NCBI GenBank assembly: GCA_963971575.1
Contig: OZ020611.1
Location: forward strand, 54,717,381-54,781,380
Length of the DNA: 64,000 nt
Reading direction: 5' to 3'
From: Liopterus haemorrhoidalis
Taxonomy: Eukaryota; Arthropoda; Insecta; Coleoptera; Dytiscidae
Shown: one piece after another, positions 9,426 to 21,330 of the stretch
How the letters are laid out: every line of letters starts with the position of its first letter
How positions within the stretch are numbered: the stretch's first letter is position 1
Program-made: the position numbers and the translations under genes
Notes under the pieces: model-generated
What the model was told of the DNA's origin: nothing
What the model saw: the letters and a program-made list of their open reading frames with translations, nothing else
Databases searched by the model: none

Positions 9426-11037
9426 CACTGTGCAATGTAATGTCGATTGTTGCAAATCTCGTATATCCATCAGATCCGCCCACCGTTTTCTTGTGGGGAG
9501 CTCACGTTCGGTTATAAAAAAAAGTATATCCCTTAAAAGCGTGATTATTGAGTGCTAAGGGGAGGGAGGTTCACGCCCGCTGATATCCATCTTTCAAGCA
9601 TTGTATCAGCTACTTGCGTTACGTTGTAGTTATTGTTACGTATGTTCTTTTTAATTTTAGGCAGATAATAGAATCAAAACTTGATAAATCCAAGTAGACT
9701 GATCAAAACCTGATATATTAATTTTTATTTGTTAAATATGTAGATAATGGGACTAGATTTGCCTTACTTTCAAAATAGTTTTGCCTGTCGCCATTTATAC
9801 TGGCATAATAATATTTTCAATAAACTAAGTAACCATGACTAATTATGTTTTTGTTAGGTCCTGAAAACGGTTCAACCGGATTTATCGGTTTTTGTTCCGA
9901 CCCTCCTCAACTGTTTGTCAAAAATTTCTTTAACAATATTTTGTAGAAATATTGTTCAGTAATAAATATTTTCCACATTCAGTAATAAATATTTTTGGCG
10001 GGTCTTATTTCCTTTGTCAATTTTTTCCGATATTATATTCTACCGAAGAGATTTTAAGAAATCTTAAGCGGCGCGAAGATAATACGTTGACTACCCTAGA
10101 TAAGAATAATAAACTTTATATATTTTTATTTGCGGGCCAAATTACTCTGCAGGCCGCAACATTCCGCGTCAACAGGCAGTTGCCTACCTTTGCTGTAAAT
10201 TGTTTTATTCAAATTTATACAGAAATTATAAATTACTCTCTTACCAAGAATATGACGCAGAATATATAGAGTACATATTCCAAAAAGTTGACACTGCAAC
10301 AGTCTGAATCTCTGGTTTTTCTTCTAGCCATGATCGTCTAGTAGCTCAGGTGTTGCTGTCGGCCATCGCAACTGAAACAAAAAAACAGAATTAGTGTTTA
10401 ATTAACGATACACCGCACATAACTGTACATAATTACAATATTTTAATAGCGGGCTAGCGTTAGAACCCATCAGAATATTTATGAGAATGTACGGCTATTT
10501 GAAGATTACCGGTTTCTAGCACGATCTAAGCCTGATTGTTGGCAACTTGTTAGACATTACTGTGTTGTGGATTGTTTAACATCAAGAGTAAAATTCACAA
10601 TTCTATTGACATATTTAACACGTTTAGCGCCACGTGCCCTTCGATAGGTTATCAGTATAGTAGGGGTGTGAGGCACCTCTACTGCGCACCTGTGGATACG
10701 CGGGGCTCAAAGTGTTAATAATCATGAATAGAGTTTAGTGCATTTATTGTGATTTCTAGGCGCGTAGCTACTGTATGGCGAGAGTAATTAAGGCTTAAGG
10801 GCCCCCGGTTATAGGGGGGGGCTGTAAACTGCAGACTCAAACTCTCAGGGAATCCCCAATTTACATCTCCGATGCTTACACTGCTCGCACTCATCATCTG
10901 TACAGTCAGCGCTCACTTAACGTACTTAATGCGTTCCCAATGTGCAGTACGTTAAGCGATTTGTACGTTAACCGGACGGTGTATTTCTATATAAATGTAC
11001 ATGATTACGATTTTTTGGTACTCGCATTGCTTCTCCA
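9426..11037. other. No supported gene; unassigned AT-rich region
   Basis: Only small chance frames (for example 9952-10269). A G-run (10815-10823) and short GTACGTTAA-type repeats near 10917-10975 are present. I see no family match. Confidence 0.4.
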
Positions 11038-11098
11038 TGTCCGTACGAACGTACACTTGTCCGCATGAAAGTACACTTTGTCCGCACAAATGTACAAT
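11038..11098. repeat. Three ~21-bp tandem units
   Basis: TGTCCG(C/T)A..AA.GTACA is repeated three times. A related sequence occurs near 12755-12800. Confidence 0.7.
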
Positions 11099-11244
11099 CG
11101 CCGCTTTGTGAATGGGTATTCGCTGGGAATTTGTGAATTATTAGAGAAATAGAGATTGAAAATATTGTAGAATTAATAGATAGTTCGGACCCTGATTTGG
11201 AAAGAAGAAACGATGTAATTCGGAATCTTCGCAGTAGTACCGCT

Positions 11245-12461
11245 CAGGGCCGTCCTAAGATATTCGGCGCCCATGGGCTACTAAAAATAATGCGCCCCTC
11301 GTCATAAGAAAATACATAACCAGAACCGTAGCAATGTTTTTGCCGACCATGGTAAATAAAGTATCGACTATAGTAGGCGGGTCCGGACAATTCATCGCAG
11401 AAAATTCATCGTGGAAAATTCATCGCAAGAAACTTCATCGCGGGGAACATTCATCGCAGGGAAAGTTCATCGCGAGAAAATTCATCGCAAGAAAATTCAT
11501 CGCAGGCAAGTATCATCGCGACGAAAATTCATCGCAGGGAAAATACAAACGCTAAGGTCGTACGTACGTGCTCATTGCTGGGAACGAAATTTATTGATGA
11601 AAAATTATTAGGTAAACTCCAACTAGGTAAGGTTGGTGTTTTTGGCCCAAATTAGGTCCAATCCATCTTCTGAGAGTAGGGTCGAAATTTTTGGATCAAA
11701 TTAGGTTCAACCCAACTTACTTACGCGTTACGCGTGTGTGTCGCGAGTATTGCATGAAAATAGAATAAGGGCTTATCAAATTTTTAATCCAAATTTATGT
11801 GAAAATTTGCGTTTTCCTTGAACATTTTAAGAGTTTCTGAAGAAATCGACTTTCACCGAAATAGGTAAATACAGCTTTGTGGAAAACATAGAAGACCACC
11901 ATGCCAAATATTAAAACTAAACAATATTTTGTTTATGGAAATTATTTTTTTTTGATATTAATTGTCTACCTCATTTATGTCTCTTATATGTAATAACAAT
12001 TACCAATTAAACGATTTCAATTTCAATGGGATTCGCTAACTGTACGAATTAAAATGAGCCGATATTTATCTTAATTTCCCTGCGATGAATATTCCCTGCG
12101 ATGAATATTCCCTGCGATGAATTTTCCCTGCGATGAATTTTTCTGCGATGAACTTTCTTGCGATGAATTTTCCCAGCGATGAATTTTCTCACGGTGAAAT
12201 TTCCCAGCGATGAATGTTCCCCGCGATAATTTTCTTGCGATGAATTTTCCCGCGATGAATTTTCTGCGATGAATTATCTCGCGATGAATTTTCCGTAAAT
12301 CTATAGTAGGTCTTGAGGTCTTGACTTTCCCAAATTCAAGTGAAGAGCAAAGGCGACCCTGGCAAACCCATTTTGTACATAACACCAATAAAAATGCCGC
12401 CCCCAAAAAGCTTACGCCCCGGGGCTATAGCCCATTTAGCCCTGTGGTTAGGGCTGCCCTG
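11245..12461. mobile_element. hAT MITE of the CAGGGCCG...GGCGCC type, interrupted
   Basis: Ends CAGGGCCGTCC and GGGCTGCCCTG; TSD GTACCGCT exact at 11237-11244 and 12462-12469. Inside are GGCGCCC near the left end and TTCAAGTGAAGAGCAAAGG near 12338, a single unit of the minisatellite seen in related elements (13556, 33293, 56387, 58640). A Foldback-like element (11378-12300) is inserted in it. Confidence 0.9.
11378..12300. mobile_element. Foldback-like element with tandem-repeat inverted arms
   Basis: The left arm (about 11390-11543) is an array of roughly nine to ten TTCATCGCRGGGAAAA-type 17-bp units. The right arm (about 12077-12293) is an array of about 13-14 units in inverted orientation. 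A 10-bp direct repeat CTATAGTAGG flanks the element exactly (11368-11377, 12301-12310). Inverted ends made of internal tandem repeats plus a 9-10-bp TSD are the defining features of Drosophila Foldback elements and related Mutator-type elements. The ~530-bp loop holds no recognisable transposase. Frames crossing the arms (runs of HRxKFIA) are repeat translations. Confidence 0.85.
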
Positions 12462-12469
12462 GTACCGCT

Positions 12470-13149
12470 TATTACAAAGTTATGTACGTTATGTATCAGT
12501 TATGTCAGGAAAAGAAGAAGGCTTCAGTTTAATTAACTATGGACAAATCTTTGACAAAAAATAACAACAATGGATAATTTTTGTATGAAATGCATGTTTA
12601 TTTATTTTCTATTCATTATATTACCAGTATTTTTTGTGAATAAAAAAGTACATAAAATTTTATAATCTATTCAGTCATACGCCCATTTTGTTTGTCCGTC
12701 AAAATTTGCGTTTTACGTAAATCTACACGCATTTTCGCTGATGGGTCCAAGTGAAGTGTACGTTTGTGAGGATATTTGTACGTTCGTGCGGACATATTGC
12801 CAAAATATATCTGTACGTAACATCGAACGTAAGTTATTTATATAAGCATATTTCGTTTCTAAGCATTGCAGATGATTATAAGACAATATCCACACAAAAA
12901 AATCAATGTTTGTCTGTCTGTCCGAGATTCACGCAAAAGTAACCAAAAAGATCTGATTTGTCCTTACAAAAGTGAACAGCATATATATTTGATTAAGAGA
13001 GCAGTTAACTAGGAAAATATTAGAAAGTTGGTTGGTAGCTGGGTGAGTACCAACTGTAAAATGATTATCTGTCAAGTGGCGACTTCTTTTCCTGCCAAGC
13101 CAACAAAAAAAAAACCCTGTAATTTATATATCTTACATGTTACGTGTTA
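12470..13149. other. No gene; part of dispersed repeat V
   Basis: At about 12851-12945 the GCAGATGATTATAAGACAAT block and GTCTGTCTGTCCGAGATTCA match repeat V copies at 50895-51010 and 53720-53860 (opposite strand). The rest is unassigned. Confidence 0.5.
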
Positions 13150-13279
13150 GTTATTTCGATATATCAAAATATCGAAAATATCGATATTTTTACTTCGATA
13201 TGTATCGAATATCGATATCACACTTACGATATATCGAATCGCGCATATATCGATATTCAAAAATAAATTCCCATCCCTG
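13150..13279 (-). mobile_element. hAT end with ATCGATAT subterminal repeats
   Basis: Minus-strand end CAGGGATGGGAATTTA followed by many ATCGATA/TCGATAT repeats. The end resembles family H1 but with different subterminal motifs. The left partner was not identified. Confidence 0.5.
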
Positions 13280-13280
13280 A

Positions 13281-13437
13281 GTGGAACTAACTGGAATTTT
13301 CATGTTTGTAAGTTAGGTTAGGTCTCTTTTTAAGATTTGAAGAGGGCTTTTGCTAACCAAAATGATCAAAAGAGTCACTTAAACGGTAAAGATTACTAGA
13401 ATTCAAAATCTAGTTCCGCTTGAACCAAAGAAACAGG
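13281..13437 (+). mobile_element. MITE U, diverged solo copy
   Basis: Shares AACAAAATGATCAAAAG-like, GGTAAAG.TTACTAGAATT and AATCTAGTTCCGC with the U arms in H1. It lies directly beside a hAT end. Confidence 0.65.
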
Positions 13438-13555
13438 CGAATAACACTTGGCGTTCTAATAATAGGCATTTTTATTATCCTGGGATTCCGGGATGATAAC
13501 GGTCTTCTTCCCTGAATCCCGAAAAATCATAGAATGTGTAAAAATCATAGAAAGG

Positions 13556-13771
13556 CAGATCCGTAGCTATGTTTTTGGCGCCCTTGGTAAATAAAGTAAA
13601 TTGATAAAATTTACCTCCTCAAATCCAAGTGATGCGCAAAAAAAAGGTCCTCACATCCCAAATACAAGTGATGAAAAAAAAAAAAAATCCCCTCATCAGG
13701 CCAAGCGCTCTTGTCAAACCTCGCGCCCCTGGCAAATGCCCCGATGCCAACCCATTGCTACAGCTCTGCTG
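13556..13771. mobile_element. hAT-type MITE with AAGTGATG/GGTCCTC repeat
   Basis: Ends CAGATCCGTAGC and GCTACAGCTCTGCTG, flanked by AAAGG on both sides (13551-13555, 13772-13776), only 5 bp. The interior resembles the hAT at 11245-12461 (GTAGC.ATGTTTTTG.CG, GGTAAATAAAGTA) and has two units of the CCAAGTGATGNGCAAAAAAAAGGTCCTC minisatellite. Confidence 0.6.
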
Positions 13772-13785
13772 AAAGGTATTGAAAC

Positions 13786-14573
13786 ATGTTTTATCGTGGA
13801 CACCAAGTGGTTATTTTTGTTTTGATATTGATATTGAAACTATTTTTGCAATCAATATGAAACCCTCCCATATCCATCACAGGACTGTGTTATCATATAG
13901 GTCAACATGTATCTTGATGACCCAAATTTCCTTCGTTACATTTTCGTATTCACTCCTTAATATGAAGAATCTAAGGAATGCAAAAATAAATCAACTCAGT
14001 CATTGTTTTTTATAAGAATCATGTCACTGCAGCCAACTAGTCTGCTACTTACAATTCATGAATACAACACTCAACTCAATTAAACATGCTAATTATTCAG
14101 TCCAACCCATTAGATTTTCTAATACCGTGCCACACTAGGTAGGTATTTAGTATGCCACTGTCCGCTTAGCGACCAACAGCGTTACATGAAGCGTTATGAT
14201 ATTAAACTCGAGTGACTAAATAAGATGCAGTGTTTTGATTTGAACAATTGACTGATGTTACTTTAATCAACAGATGTTAATAAGAGATACATTTATATAT
14301 ATATATTAATGGGCGCATGTGATGGAAATATGGATGGAATGTTAATGTGTTTTTGTTTTATTAAAAATATTTTAATCCTAATTGTATTATATACTAGTTG
14401 AAGTACCCATACTTCCTATGGTTTTTGTAATGTACATTTTTGCTGTAAATGATAAGTGAGATATTTCGTTTACATGTAGCTAGGTATTATCTGTCCTTAT
14501 CAGTTATGTATGAGGGATGTTTCCTAAATTCTGGGAATTGTGCTATAATTAAATAACGCAGAACTTATAGGTA
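13786..14573. other. No feature recognised
   Basis: AT-rich, with only chance frames (13779-14015). Confidence 0.4.
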
Positions 14574-14710
14574 GAGCCCTGCGCGGATATGTTTTTGTGT
14601 ATCCGCATCCGATCCGCATCCGCATAGACAGGATCCGCATCCGCAGCAATTGTAAATATGAAAACCGCATCCGATCCGCATCCGCAAAAATATCCGCACA
14701 ATCCGCACAG
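14574..14710. repeat. ATCCGC-rich repeat beside a GAGCCCTGCGCGG end
   Basis: TAGAGCCCTGCGCGGATA followed by about a dozen ATCCGC motifs. The start resembles a hAT end with subterminal repeats, but no partner end or TSD was found. Confidence 0.45.
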
Positions 14711-16180
14711 GATTTGCTGTCTGTTTGGAAGTATCTAACAAATTTCGCCTTATTTGGAATATCGCTGTTTTAAAAAACTACTAAATTTTTAAAAATTTTA
14801 TCACATTAATATTACTTGGGGCAGAAATATGTTTTCTATCTAACGTCGTACTGAGATTATATAGATTTAAAAAAAAAAAGATGAAAATTACAATTATTCG
14901 ACTCTTAAATAAAGTTTAAATAAATTGTAAATATTACAGTTATATAAGTTACAGTTATATAATCTAATGACTTTAATACAAAGTACCGCAAGTCTTTGAA
15001 GAAGCCGACAGACCCCAGGGTTTGATTGGCAACATTGCTTCCACTATTAAGCAAACTAAAGCAGCAATTTTTACGTTCTTAAGTTTGCGTCTGCGCTGTC
15101 ACATCTCTCTTTCTCGCTCTAATTTAATAACCTCCTTTGTCAGCGGTTTGAATATTTAAGGTTAAGTTTCATTTAAATTTATATATTATATCCATTTTAT
15201 TTAATAAAAATTAAAAAAAAATAAATGAAAATGTACCACAATTTTGTTATAGTGCATCTTTCATTAAAAGATCGTGATTACATTAATCGTGTTTAAAATA
15301 AAAATTTTGGTAGTACTAGTTTCTTATGTTTTTACTGTTTGAATAACTGAAAATCATTTGTGTTGGCGACATTTTTAGCCCCAGTATGGCCGCCGTTACG
15401 CTACTTGGTATAATCTAGTGATTTTACTCGATATAATAAAACTTAATCAAATATTTAAAAGCCAGGTTTACAAGTTCACATGTTTCCATAAAATTCTATT
15501 TACACCACAACAGTCACCAAAGTAACCAGATCTAGTTTCGTATTACAAAATGAGACAGATTATAACAAGTTGACAATTTCTGTTATATTTTAAAATAAAC
15601 GCATTTTACATTGCTGTCAATCAACGGTTGTTATAGAAATTAAATCTATATGTTCTATCATAAAATAAACTCACGGTATAAAATAGGAAATACTGAATAG
15701 ATTTTTACATAATTTTGCTAAAATAAATCAAATAATATAACCATGATTTCCGGATACACTATTTCGAAAGTTAAATTATGTAATCCTTCACTGCATGTTT
15801 TAATATATATGTTTTCCCATCTTGCAACAGTTGAAAATAATGACATTATCTTACAATATTATTTACAACATGTACTAAAACGCCAATGGGTTATTTTAAG
15901 AATAACTAGAACTCAACTATTTTAACTGACACGTCATGTTGCAGAATTGCAGGGTATTATCATACATTTACTGAAGAGGCCATTACTGTACTTAGTGAAG
16001 ACTGACCGCTATGTACTGAGTGCTTTTACTTAGCCGAAGACACTTGTCACAGATGGCAGTCGTAATTTGAGAAGTATTTGTGTGCATTATTGTTTTTGAG
16101 AAATAAGTAAATATTATACAAAGAATTTAGTTTGATTAACATTAAAGGTGCATCATGCTGAAATGCGAGAAGCAGAGAGA
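14711..16180. other. No feature recognised
   Basis: AT-rich region without supported frames, RNAs or inverted repeats. The 60-codon frame at 15743-15925 has no recognisable motif. Confidence 0.4.
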
Positions 16181-16191
16181 ATAAGAGCATC

Positions 16192-16458
16192 ATGATGGTA
16201 AATTATAAAACAGACAAAAATTGGATTTTAGATGCTCAGGAACGCGCGAGCTCAAATATTCAAGATGTCTCAAGAGGAAAGGTCAATATTTTGGCAGATG
16301 ATGGTATGGGTCATATTCGGTACCGGATTAAGGGAATAGCTAACCAAGCAGCTGCCTGTAGCCAGAGCTGGGAGTATTCGAAAAAATATTTCAATTACTT
16401 TCTGGTATTTGAAATATTGTTGAAATTTGTTGTAATCGGCGTGATGACATTTTGTTAG
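16192..16458 (+). CDS. Unrecognised 88-codon reading frame
   Basis: The first half is hydrophilic and of protein-like composition (DKNWILDAQERASSNIQDV, then KVNILADDGMGHIRYRIKG). The last third is hydrophobic (FLVFEILLKFVVIGVMTF) and could be one membrane segment, or non-coding sequence read past a splice site. No family match. It could be an exon fragment of a host gene or transposon, or a chance frame. Confidence 0.2.
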   Translation: MMVNYKTDKNWILDAQERASSNIQDVSRGKVNILADDGMGHIRYRIKGIANQAAACSQSWEYSKKYFNYFLVFEILLKFVVIGVMTFC

Positions 16459-16874
16459 GTTATGTAAAGGCGTACTATATGAACGTTCTCTCCGATGTAG
16501 ATTGAGATAGCCAATGTGTGGTTATATGTCTGTCTCATTAAAACAACTTACTAACTACAAAGTTTAGAAAACTATCCAGAATCAACAACGTAAAACGTAT
16601 TAAATTTAGAGGTCTAACGGTTGCTCGACTTACCATATGACAAACTTGTAGTGACAATTAACAGTGCACAAGCTCTAGTCTACAGTCTACTAATTTATGC
16701 ATACTTTGAACTGCATGCATACTTTGACTGAATAAATACAGTCTCTTTATGTATTCAATCAAGCTCAAAACCAGTCGCGAAGCGATGAGTTTTCTAATCG
16801 ACAAGTGCGGCAAAAAGCTTTCTACGTCTACAACCAAAAGTAAATAATTATAAAACAGTTTTGAAGATGTAAAG

Positions 16875-17430
16875 CAGGGATGCTCAACCTTTTCATACCT
16901 ACCGCCCACTTTAGCATCTCTATTGGTAGAAAAATTTTCATACCTGTTGTATAATAATAATAACTTACCAAATACTTTCGCAAAATTTAGCTGCAAAAAT
17001 CTTTATAAAACAACTTACTGCATCATCTCTTATTATTAAACACATTGGATGTCACAAAGTACCTTGTGTAACACAGTACCCACACTTCCCTTACCCGTAA
17101 TTTTTGAGTAGAGGTTTAATGAAACTTTAATGCCATTTAGTTTCACGTAAAGTGAACTAAACTTATGCGCGGGCGATAAAAATTGTATATTTTGAGAAAT
17201 TTAACTATAAACAGTAAAGAATTTTATGAAAACTTAATGAAAATGTTTTTCAATAATGCTATGAAATTTTTTGCTATGTTTATGTTATGTCAATAATGCT
17301 ATGTTTTTAAAACGTCAATTTAATTTACAAATAAATGGAAAGTAGCCAGCATTGGACAAAACCCCTACCGCCCACCAAAAAATTCCTACCGCCCACTAGT
17401 GGACGGTAGGGACCAGGTTGAGCACCACTG
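16875..17430. mobile_element. hAT MITE with perfect TSD
   Basis: Ends CAGGGATGCTCAACC and GGTTGAGCACCACTG; TSD ATGTAAAG exact at 16867-16874 and 17431-17438. Both subterminal regions carry CTACCGCCCACT/TAGTGGACGGTAG in inverted form. No coding content. Confidence 0.93.
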
Positions 17431-17591
17431 ATGTAAAGTATACAATTTTGAGTATTTTTAAACAATAGTATATTAAAATACATGTTTCATAAGCATGAAT
17501 TTGTCGCACGCGTCGAGGTTAGAAAATGAGTCGCGAAGCGACGAGTGCGGCAAAAAGCCGTATATAACGAGTTTTTTATACTATTTTTTCT

Positions 17592-17735
17592 TTTTCATGC
17601 CTTTTAAAATAATAAATTTGCATTATATAATAAAACATCCTCGTTTAGGGAATGTGGTATCTGAATGTACCGGTTTGCCAGACTGGTTTGACAGTTTAAT
17701 ATTTTTCAACGTAGCTGTCAATAATTATCCTTGTT
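17592..17735 (+). repeat. Dispersed repeat R, copy 2
   Basis: Matches 1893-2030 in the same orientation. A GTCGCGAAGCGA motif with AAGTGCGGCAAAAAGC-type sequence near 17527 also recurs near 16774. Confidence 0.7.
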
Positions 17736-17811
17736 ATATCTAGATACTTAAATTATAATGTATAAACATCAAAATTTCCCACATTGTTGGACAGGTACTA
17801 TAACTACTCGG

Positions 17812-17888
17812 AGAATGATATCGGTATCGGCCGATAAGATAACACCCATTAATCGGTTAGCGATCATTTGCTTATTGCTGCAACCCTG
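17812..17888 (-). mobile_element. Possible hAT end
   Basis: The minus strand starts CAGGGTTGCAGCAATAAGC and continues into ATCGGCCGATACCGATA, a palindromic subterminal motif. No partner end or TSD found. Confidence 0.35.
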
Positions 17889-17898
17889 ATATGCCTAA

Positions 17899-18314
17899 TG
17901 TTGCATTCAGAACCTTGAAATTAGAAATTAGAATTAGTACTTAGAATTAACGTAAATGTTTGTTATACGTAACTGTACGTTTTCATTCATAACCTTCTAA
18001 ATTAATACTTATACTTATAAATTAAAATTAAGGGTTTGCTAGTTACAAATCCTTACGTTAATGAAAATTTCTATGACCAAATTTTTCTGTTTTTATCCAT
18101 ATCTTTCTAATTTCTATGAGCATAGAAATAATATAAATTTCAAAACCTCATCAAACTTTCAAATATCAATCGATAAAGTAGAAATCGATAGAAATTTCTG
18201 TCAGTGTCTTAATTTCTTAATTTACGTTGTGAACACTACTTAATTTCTACATATAAATTTAATGTTAAGTACTAATTTAACGTTAATTCTAATTTCGAGA
18301 TTCTGATTGCAGCA
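17899..18314. mobile_element. PIF/Harbinger-like MITE (TAA target)
   Basis: Ends TGTTGCATTCAGAACC and its diverged complement GATTCTGATTGCAGCA, then CTTGAAATTAGAATTA-type sequence repeated inside both ends. The 3-bp TAA occurs on both sides (17896-17898, 18315-18317), as expected for PIF/Harbinger. The 60-codon frame inside is not conserved coding sequence. Confidence 0.7.
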
Positions 18315-18317
18315 TAA

Positions 18318-19023
18318 CACGAAACATTTTCGGAACATATTAAAGACGCTATACAAGGTACTGTACATTCAAATTTGGATATTTTATCTCCTAATTTCTT
18401 ATTATATTTTACTGGTCTCAATACTCATTTAGAATTTTCCTTGGCATTCTTTCCTCCATTGAAGTTCTCATTGATATGATAATAGTGTATTACGTTAGCC
18501 GCGCTTGATATGAAGCTATGTTCCATTGAGGGAAACGTACGCCTAAGATTGCAAATGTGTGTGCAGGTTGCACTATAAACAACTATGAGGTCGTTTATGT
18601 GCTAGTGCGTAAGACAGTTCAAGTACGTGATGGGACTACAAGGTACATCGTCAACCATTATGCAAGAAGCACGCACTACGTTAAACAGGCCTCTCCTCAC
18701 ACGTTCAAATTGAGATGACGAAATGATGAGTTTTTAATGTTTTATATAATGAGGTTCTTGTGTTTTAGAACTGTTAACGAATGATTATTAACTAGACATG
18801 AAGTAGCTTTTCATTTTATTGTTGGACCTTTTGAACTTTCACGTATGTTGAAAACCAATCCACTTAAACGAGACATTTTTAAAGGCTGGTATTTAATTGA
18901 TCATAATTTAATTCAGTTTTTGATCAGAAAATGTTGTGACTATGACCAGAAGTATGTGATGAATTTTAAATTATTTTTTGACCAAAATAATGTTAGAGAT
19001 GCGATTGTAAAGTCGGTATACAA
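18318..19023. other. No feature recognised
   Basis: No supported gene. The frame at 18845-19030 has no recognisable motif and ends in the TTAG tail of the neighbouring LINE. Confidence 0.35.
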
Positions 19024-19850
19024 GAGTTAGTTAGTTAGTTAGTTAATTTTTTTGGCGCACAGCAACAAAGGCTATTTGCGCCTAACGCAGCCCCTTTAAA
19101 TGACTAGACTATATATTAAAAACAATATATTAGACAATAAATAAATAAAATCATTAAATATACGCATACTCAATAAAAGAAATCTTGCACTGACAAACAC
19201 AATTAAATAATATAAAAAGTCTGTTCGAAAATTTGAACAGACTCAGGGTGATGGTAAGAGGCTGTAAAGGGGCCAATTACCATCGGATATCACAGTTTAA
19301 AAACAGAACAAATTAAAATAAGGTGTAAGACTTAAAACAGTAAATTCGATTCTCTTAGGAAGAGTATCAGCCTGTCCATGACTACCCTGTCGTCACCTAA
19401 GGCAACTGATAGGTCATAGCACAGGCCTAACCTCTCCCTGGGATCCTCGAACTGTACGCATTCAGTTAAAAGGTGTAACACAGACAAATCTGTGTTACAC
19501 GTCTCACAGATAGGGGACTCTTCAACTCGAAGGAGGTGTCCATGGTTCCACCAACAGTGACCTATACGAAGGCGTGTGATGGCGGTTTCCTCCCTGCGGT
19601 TAATCCTGCAGGAAGAACCCCATGGTTTAACGTCTCCCTTAATCTGTCTCAACTTAACGTCCTGTATGCTGCTCCACTCATGCTGCCACCTAGCTAGAAC
19701 CAGATGTTTCAGATGATTCTTTACGTCATCTGGGAATGTGAAACTCACATCAATCATAGGTCTATAGGAGGCGGCTTTTGCAGTGACATCAGCCGCTTTC
19801 ATGGATACCAGCCGGTATCCAAAACAGCTCTACTCTCACATTCTATGAGC
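19024..19850 (-). mobile_element. I-type LINE, 5'-truncated, antisense
   Basis: The 3' end reads TGCGCCAAAAAAATTAAC followed by a TAAC tail (TTAG on the plus strand). Coding sequence at 19332-19850 is the end of ORF2. The same 3' sequence appears in other orientations at 25205-25272 and 52083-53735, and a diverged one at 46990-47310. 5' truncation is the usual outcome of LINE insertion. Confidence 0.8.
19332..19802 (-). pseudogene. ORF2 C-terminus of I-type LINE (RNase H end and CCHC tail)
   Basis: An open frame of 156 codons. It starts in the last RNase H motif (KAADVTAKAA, which in intact relatives reads GNEKAD...AK.A). It then has WQxEWSS, KLRQIKGDVKPW, RINRREETAITRLRIGH and the knuckle CETCNTDLSVLHLLTEC (C-x2-C-x7-H-x4-C), ending in a helix. 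This order is specific to RNase-H-bearing LINEs of the I/R1 group; intact ORF2 is over 1,000 residues. No stop interrupts it, so it may be fairly young, but reverse transcriptase and endonuclease are missing. Confidence 0.85.
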
Positions 19851-19920
19851 ATTCGGCATACAAGAACTGACTAAGATATTGTCAGTCAAAATATTGTTGT
19901 AAAAAAATGTAGTACTTCGG

Positions 19921-19936
19921 TTGCTTATTTGTTAAT

Positions 19937-19987
<51 letters not shown>

Positions 19988-20022
19988 GTTATTTATTTAT
20001 TCATTTATTTATTTATTTATTG
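19921..20022. repeat. (TTTA)n microsatellite
   Basis: About 25 units with three single-base changes. It directly adjoins GAATACATTAGTCCCAGCAG, so it looks like the (TAAA)n tail of an antisense LINE. Confidence 0.95.
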
Positions 20023-21300
20023 AATACATTAGTCCCAGCAGCATAGCCAAAATTGGACAGGAACATTATCAACAATATTAAGACTTAAAAATTAAAAACT
20101 ATAAAACATAAGAAAATACAATACACAAGAATGAGTAATTACTCTGTAAAGGAGGTAATTTTCGTATTATTTCAGATATAAAATTTCATAAATTAATTCA
20201 GTAAAATCATTCAATTAGAGTAAAATATTTAAAATCTTAAATGTTAAAAAATATTATTTCTTAGATAAATTATCTATTTCTTAGATAGGGCATTCAAGAT
20301 ACAGGTAGATATGTTTATTATTGTAACTTGTGACTTTTGTAAATGTAACATGAAAAGTGAATCGTAAATTATTGTGTCAAAATTATATGATCACCATATG
20401 CACATAAATAATAATTAATCTTTGACTGAAATATAAATACTATGTTGGGGTTATTTTCTAATGAGACACTTATCTAAGTTATCACCAATAAATTGCGAAG
20501 ATATTTAAGAGACAGTCAAGAGGGTTTGAAATGATATTTAACAGTTGAGCGATGTAAGCTTTTCAGGGTAGTTACGTTTTAAGTTGTAAAAAGAGTTGAC
20601 TCTAAAGGGTGAACATGTTAAGTCGTGTTTTAAGTAAGAGTTGAGCTTAATCCGTCGTAAGGTTAAGTCATGTTTTAAGTAGAGTGAGATTTTGTTAATC
20701 ATGGGTTAGGAACATTTAGAACATTCGGTCGAGTCGAGTTATAGTAACAAGTAATTCCGTATGAACGTTAGTGTAGTGTCCAGCTAAAGAATAGAGAGAC
20801 AATATTTAGAAACATGTAGTGGTTAAATTAGTGTTTGGTGTAAAGTGTGTCTAGTGTGTGCGAATGTGTGTCTCTCTAGATTTAGTCATCATATAATTGT
20901 AAGTCTATGTAAATCATGTAAATATAAATCCCGTAACGTAATTAAAGTAGGTTGAGTTAAATTGAACAACTCTTAATTCCTTCCAAGAATCATAGCAACC
21001 AGCTAGCGGACAAATAGGGGGGGTCCAGATTTGATCCGCTCGAAAAGTCTGAATACTCATAACGTGAGGGAGACCTAGAGTAAGTACAAATGAAAATAAG
21101 TAAATTAATCAGCCAACCGTGACATTTCATATTATATATCGTAGACTCCTCACAACTCGAACAGTTCAATTATTGTATTCTGCTCATAATATGAACACAT
21201 CCTGTTCAATGGGAATTTAAGGAATAGATTGGTATGTATTTGGGGAAGATAAAGTGAGAATTTAATTGTTGAAAGGAAAGTTGATTTTCAGTCAGATTTG
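20023..21300 (-). other. LINE 3' region, possibly split by an LTR-like stretch
   Basis: 20023-20320 is probably the 3' UTR of the antisense LINE whose coding part is at 21331-21900. Between them, 20325-21125 starts TGTAACTTGTGAC and ends AACCGTGACA. It contains two copies of GTTAAGTC.TGTTTTAAGTA (20609-20690), and an A-rich tail is followed by TAGCAACCAGCTAGCGG. It could be a solo LTR, but no target duplication is visible. Confidence 0.3.
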
Positions 21301-21330
21301 ATGCTATTTTTTTCAGATAATTTGTGGAGT

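Noticed and set aside
11390..11543. Array resembling a CRISPR
   Set aside because: Units are contiguous 17-bp repeats with no unique spacers, in animal DNA, and paired with an inverted array.
11334..12406. Basic repeat-protein frames (HRKKFIA-type) on both strands
   Set aside because: Direct translations of the 17-bp arrays; the two strands give equivalent frames.
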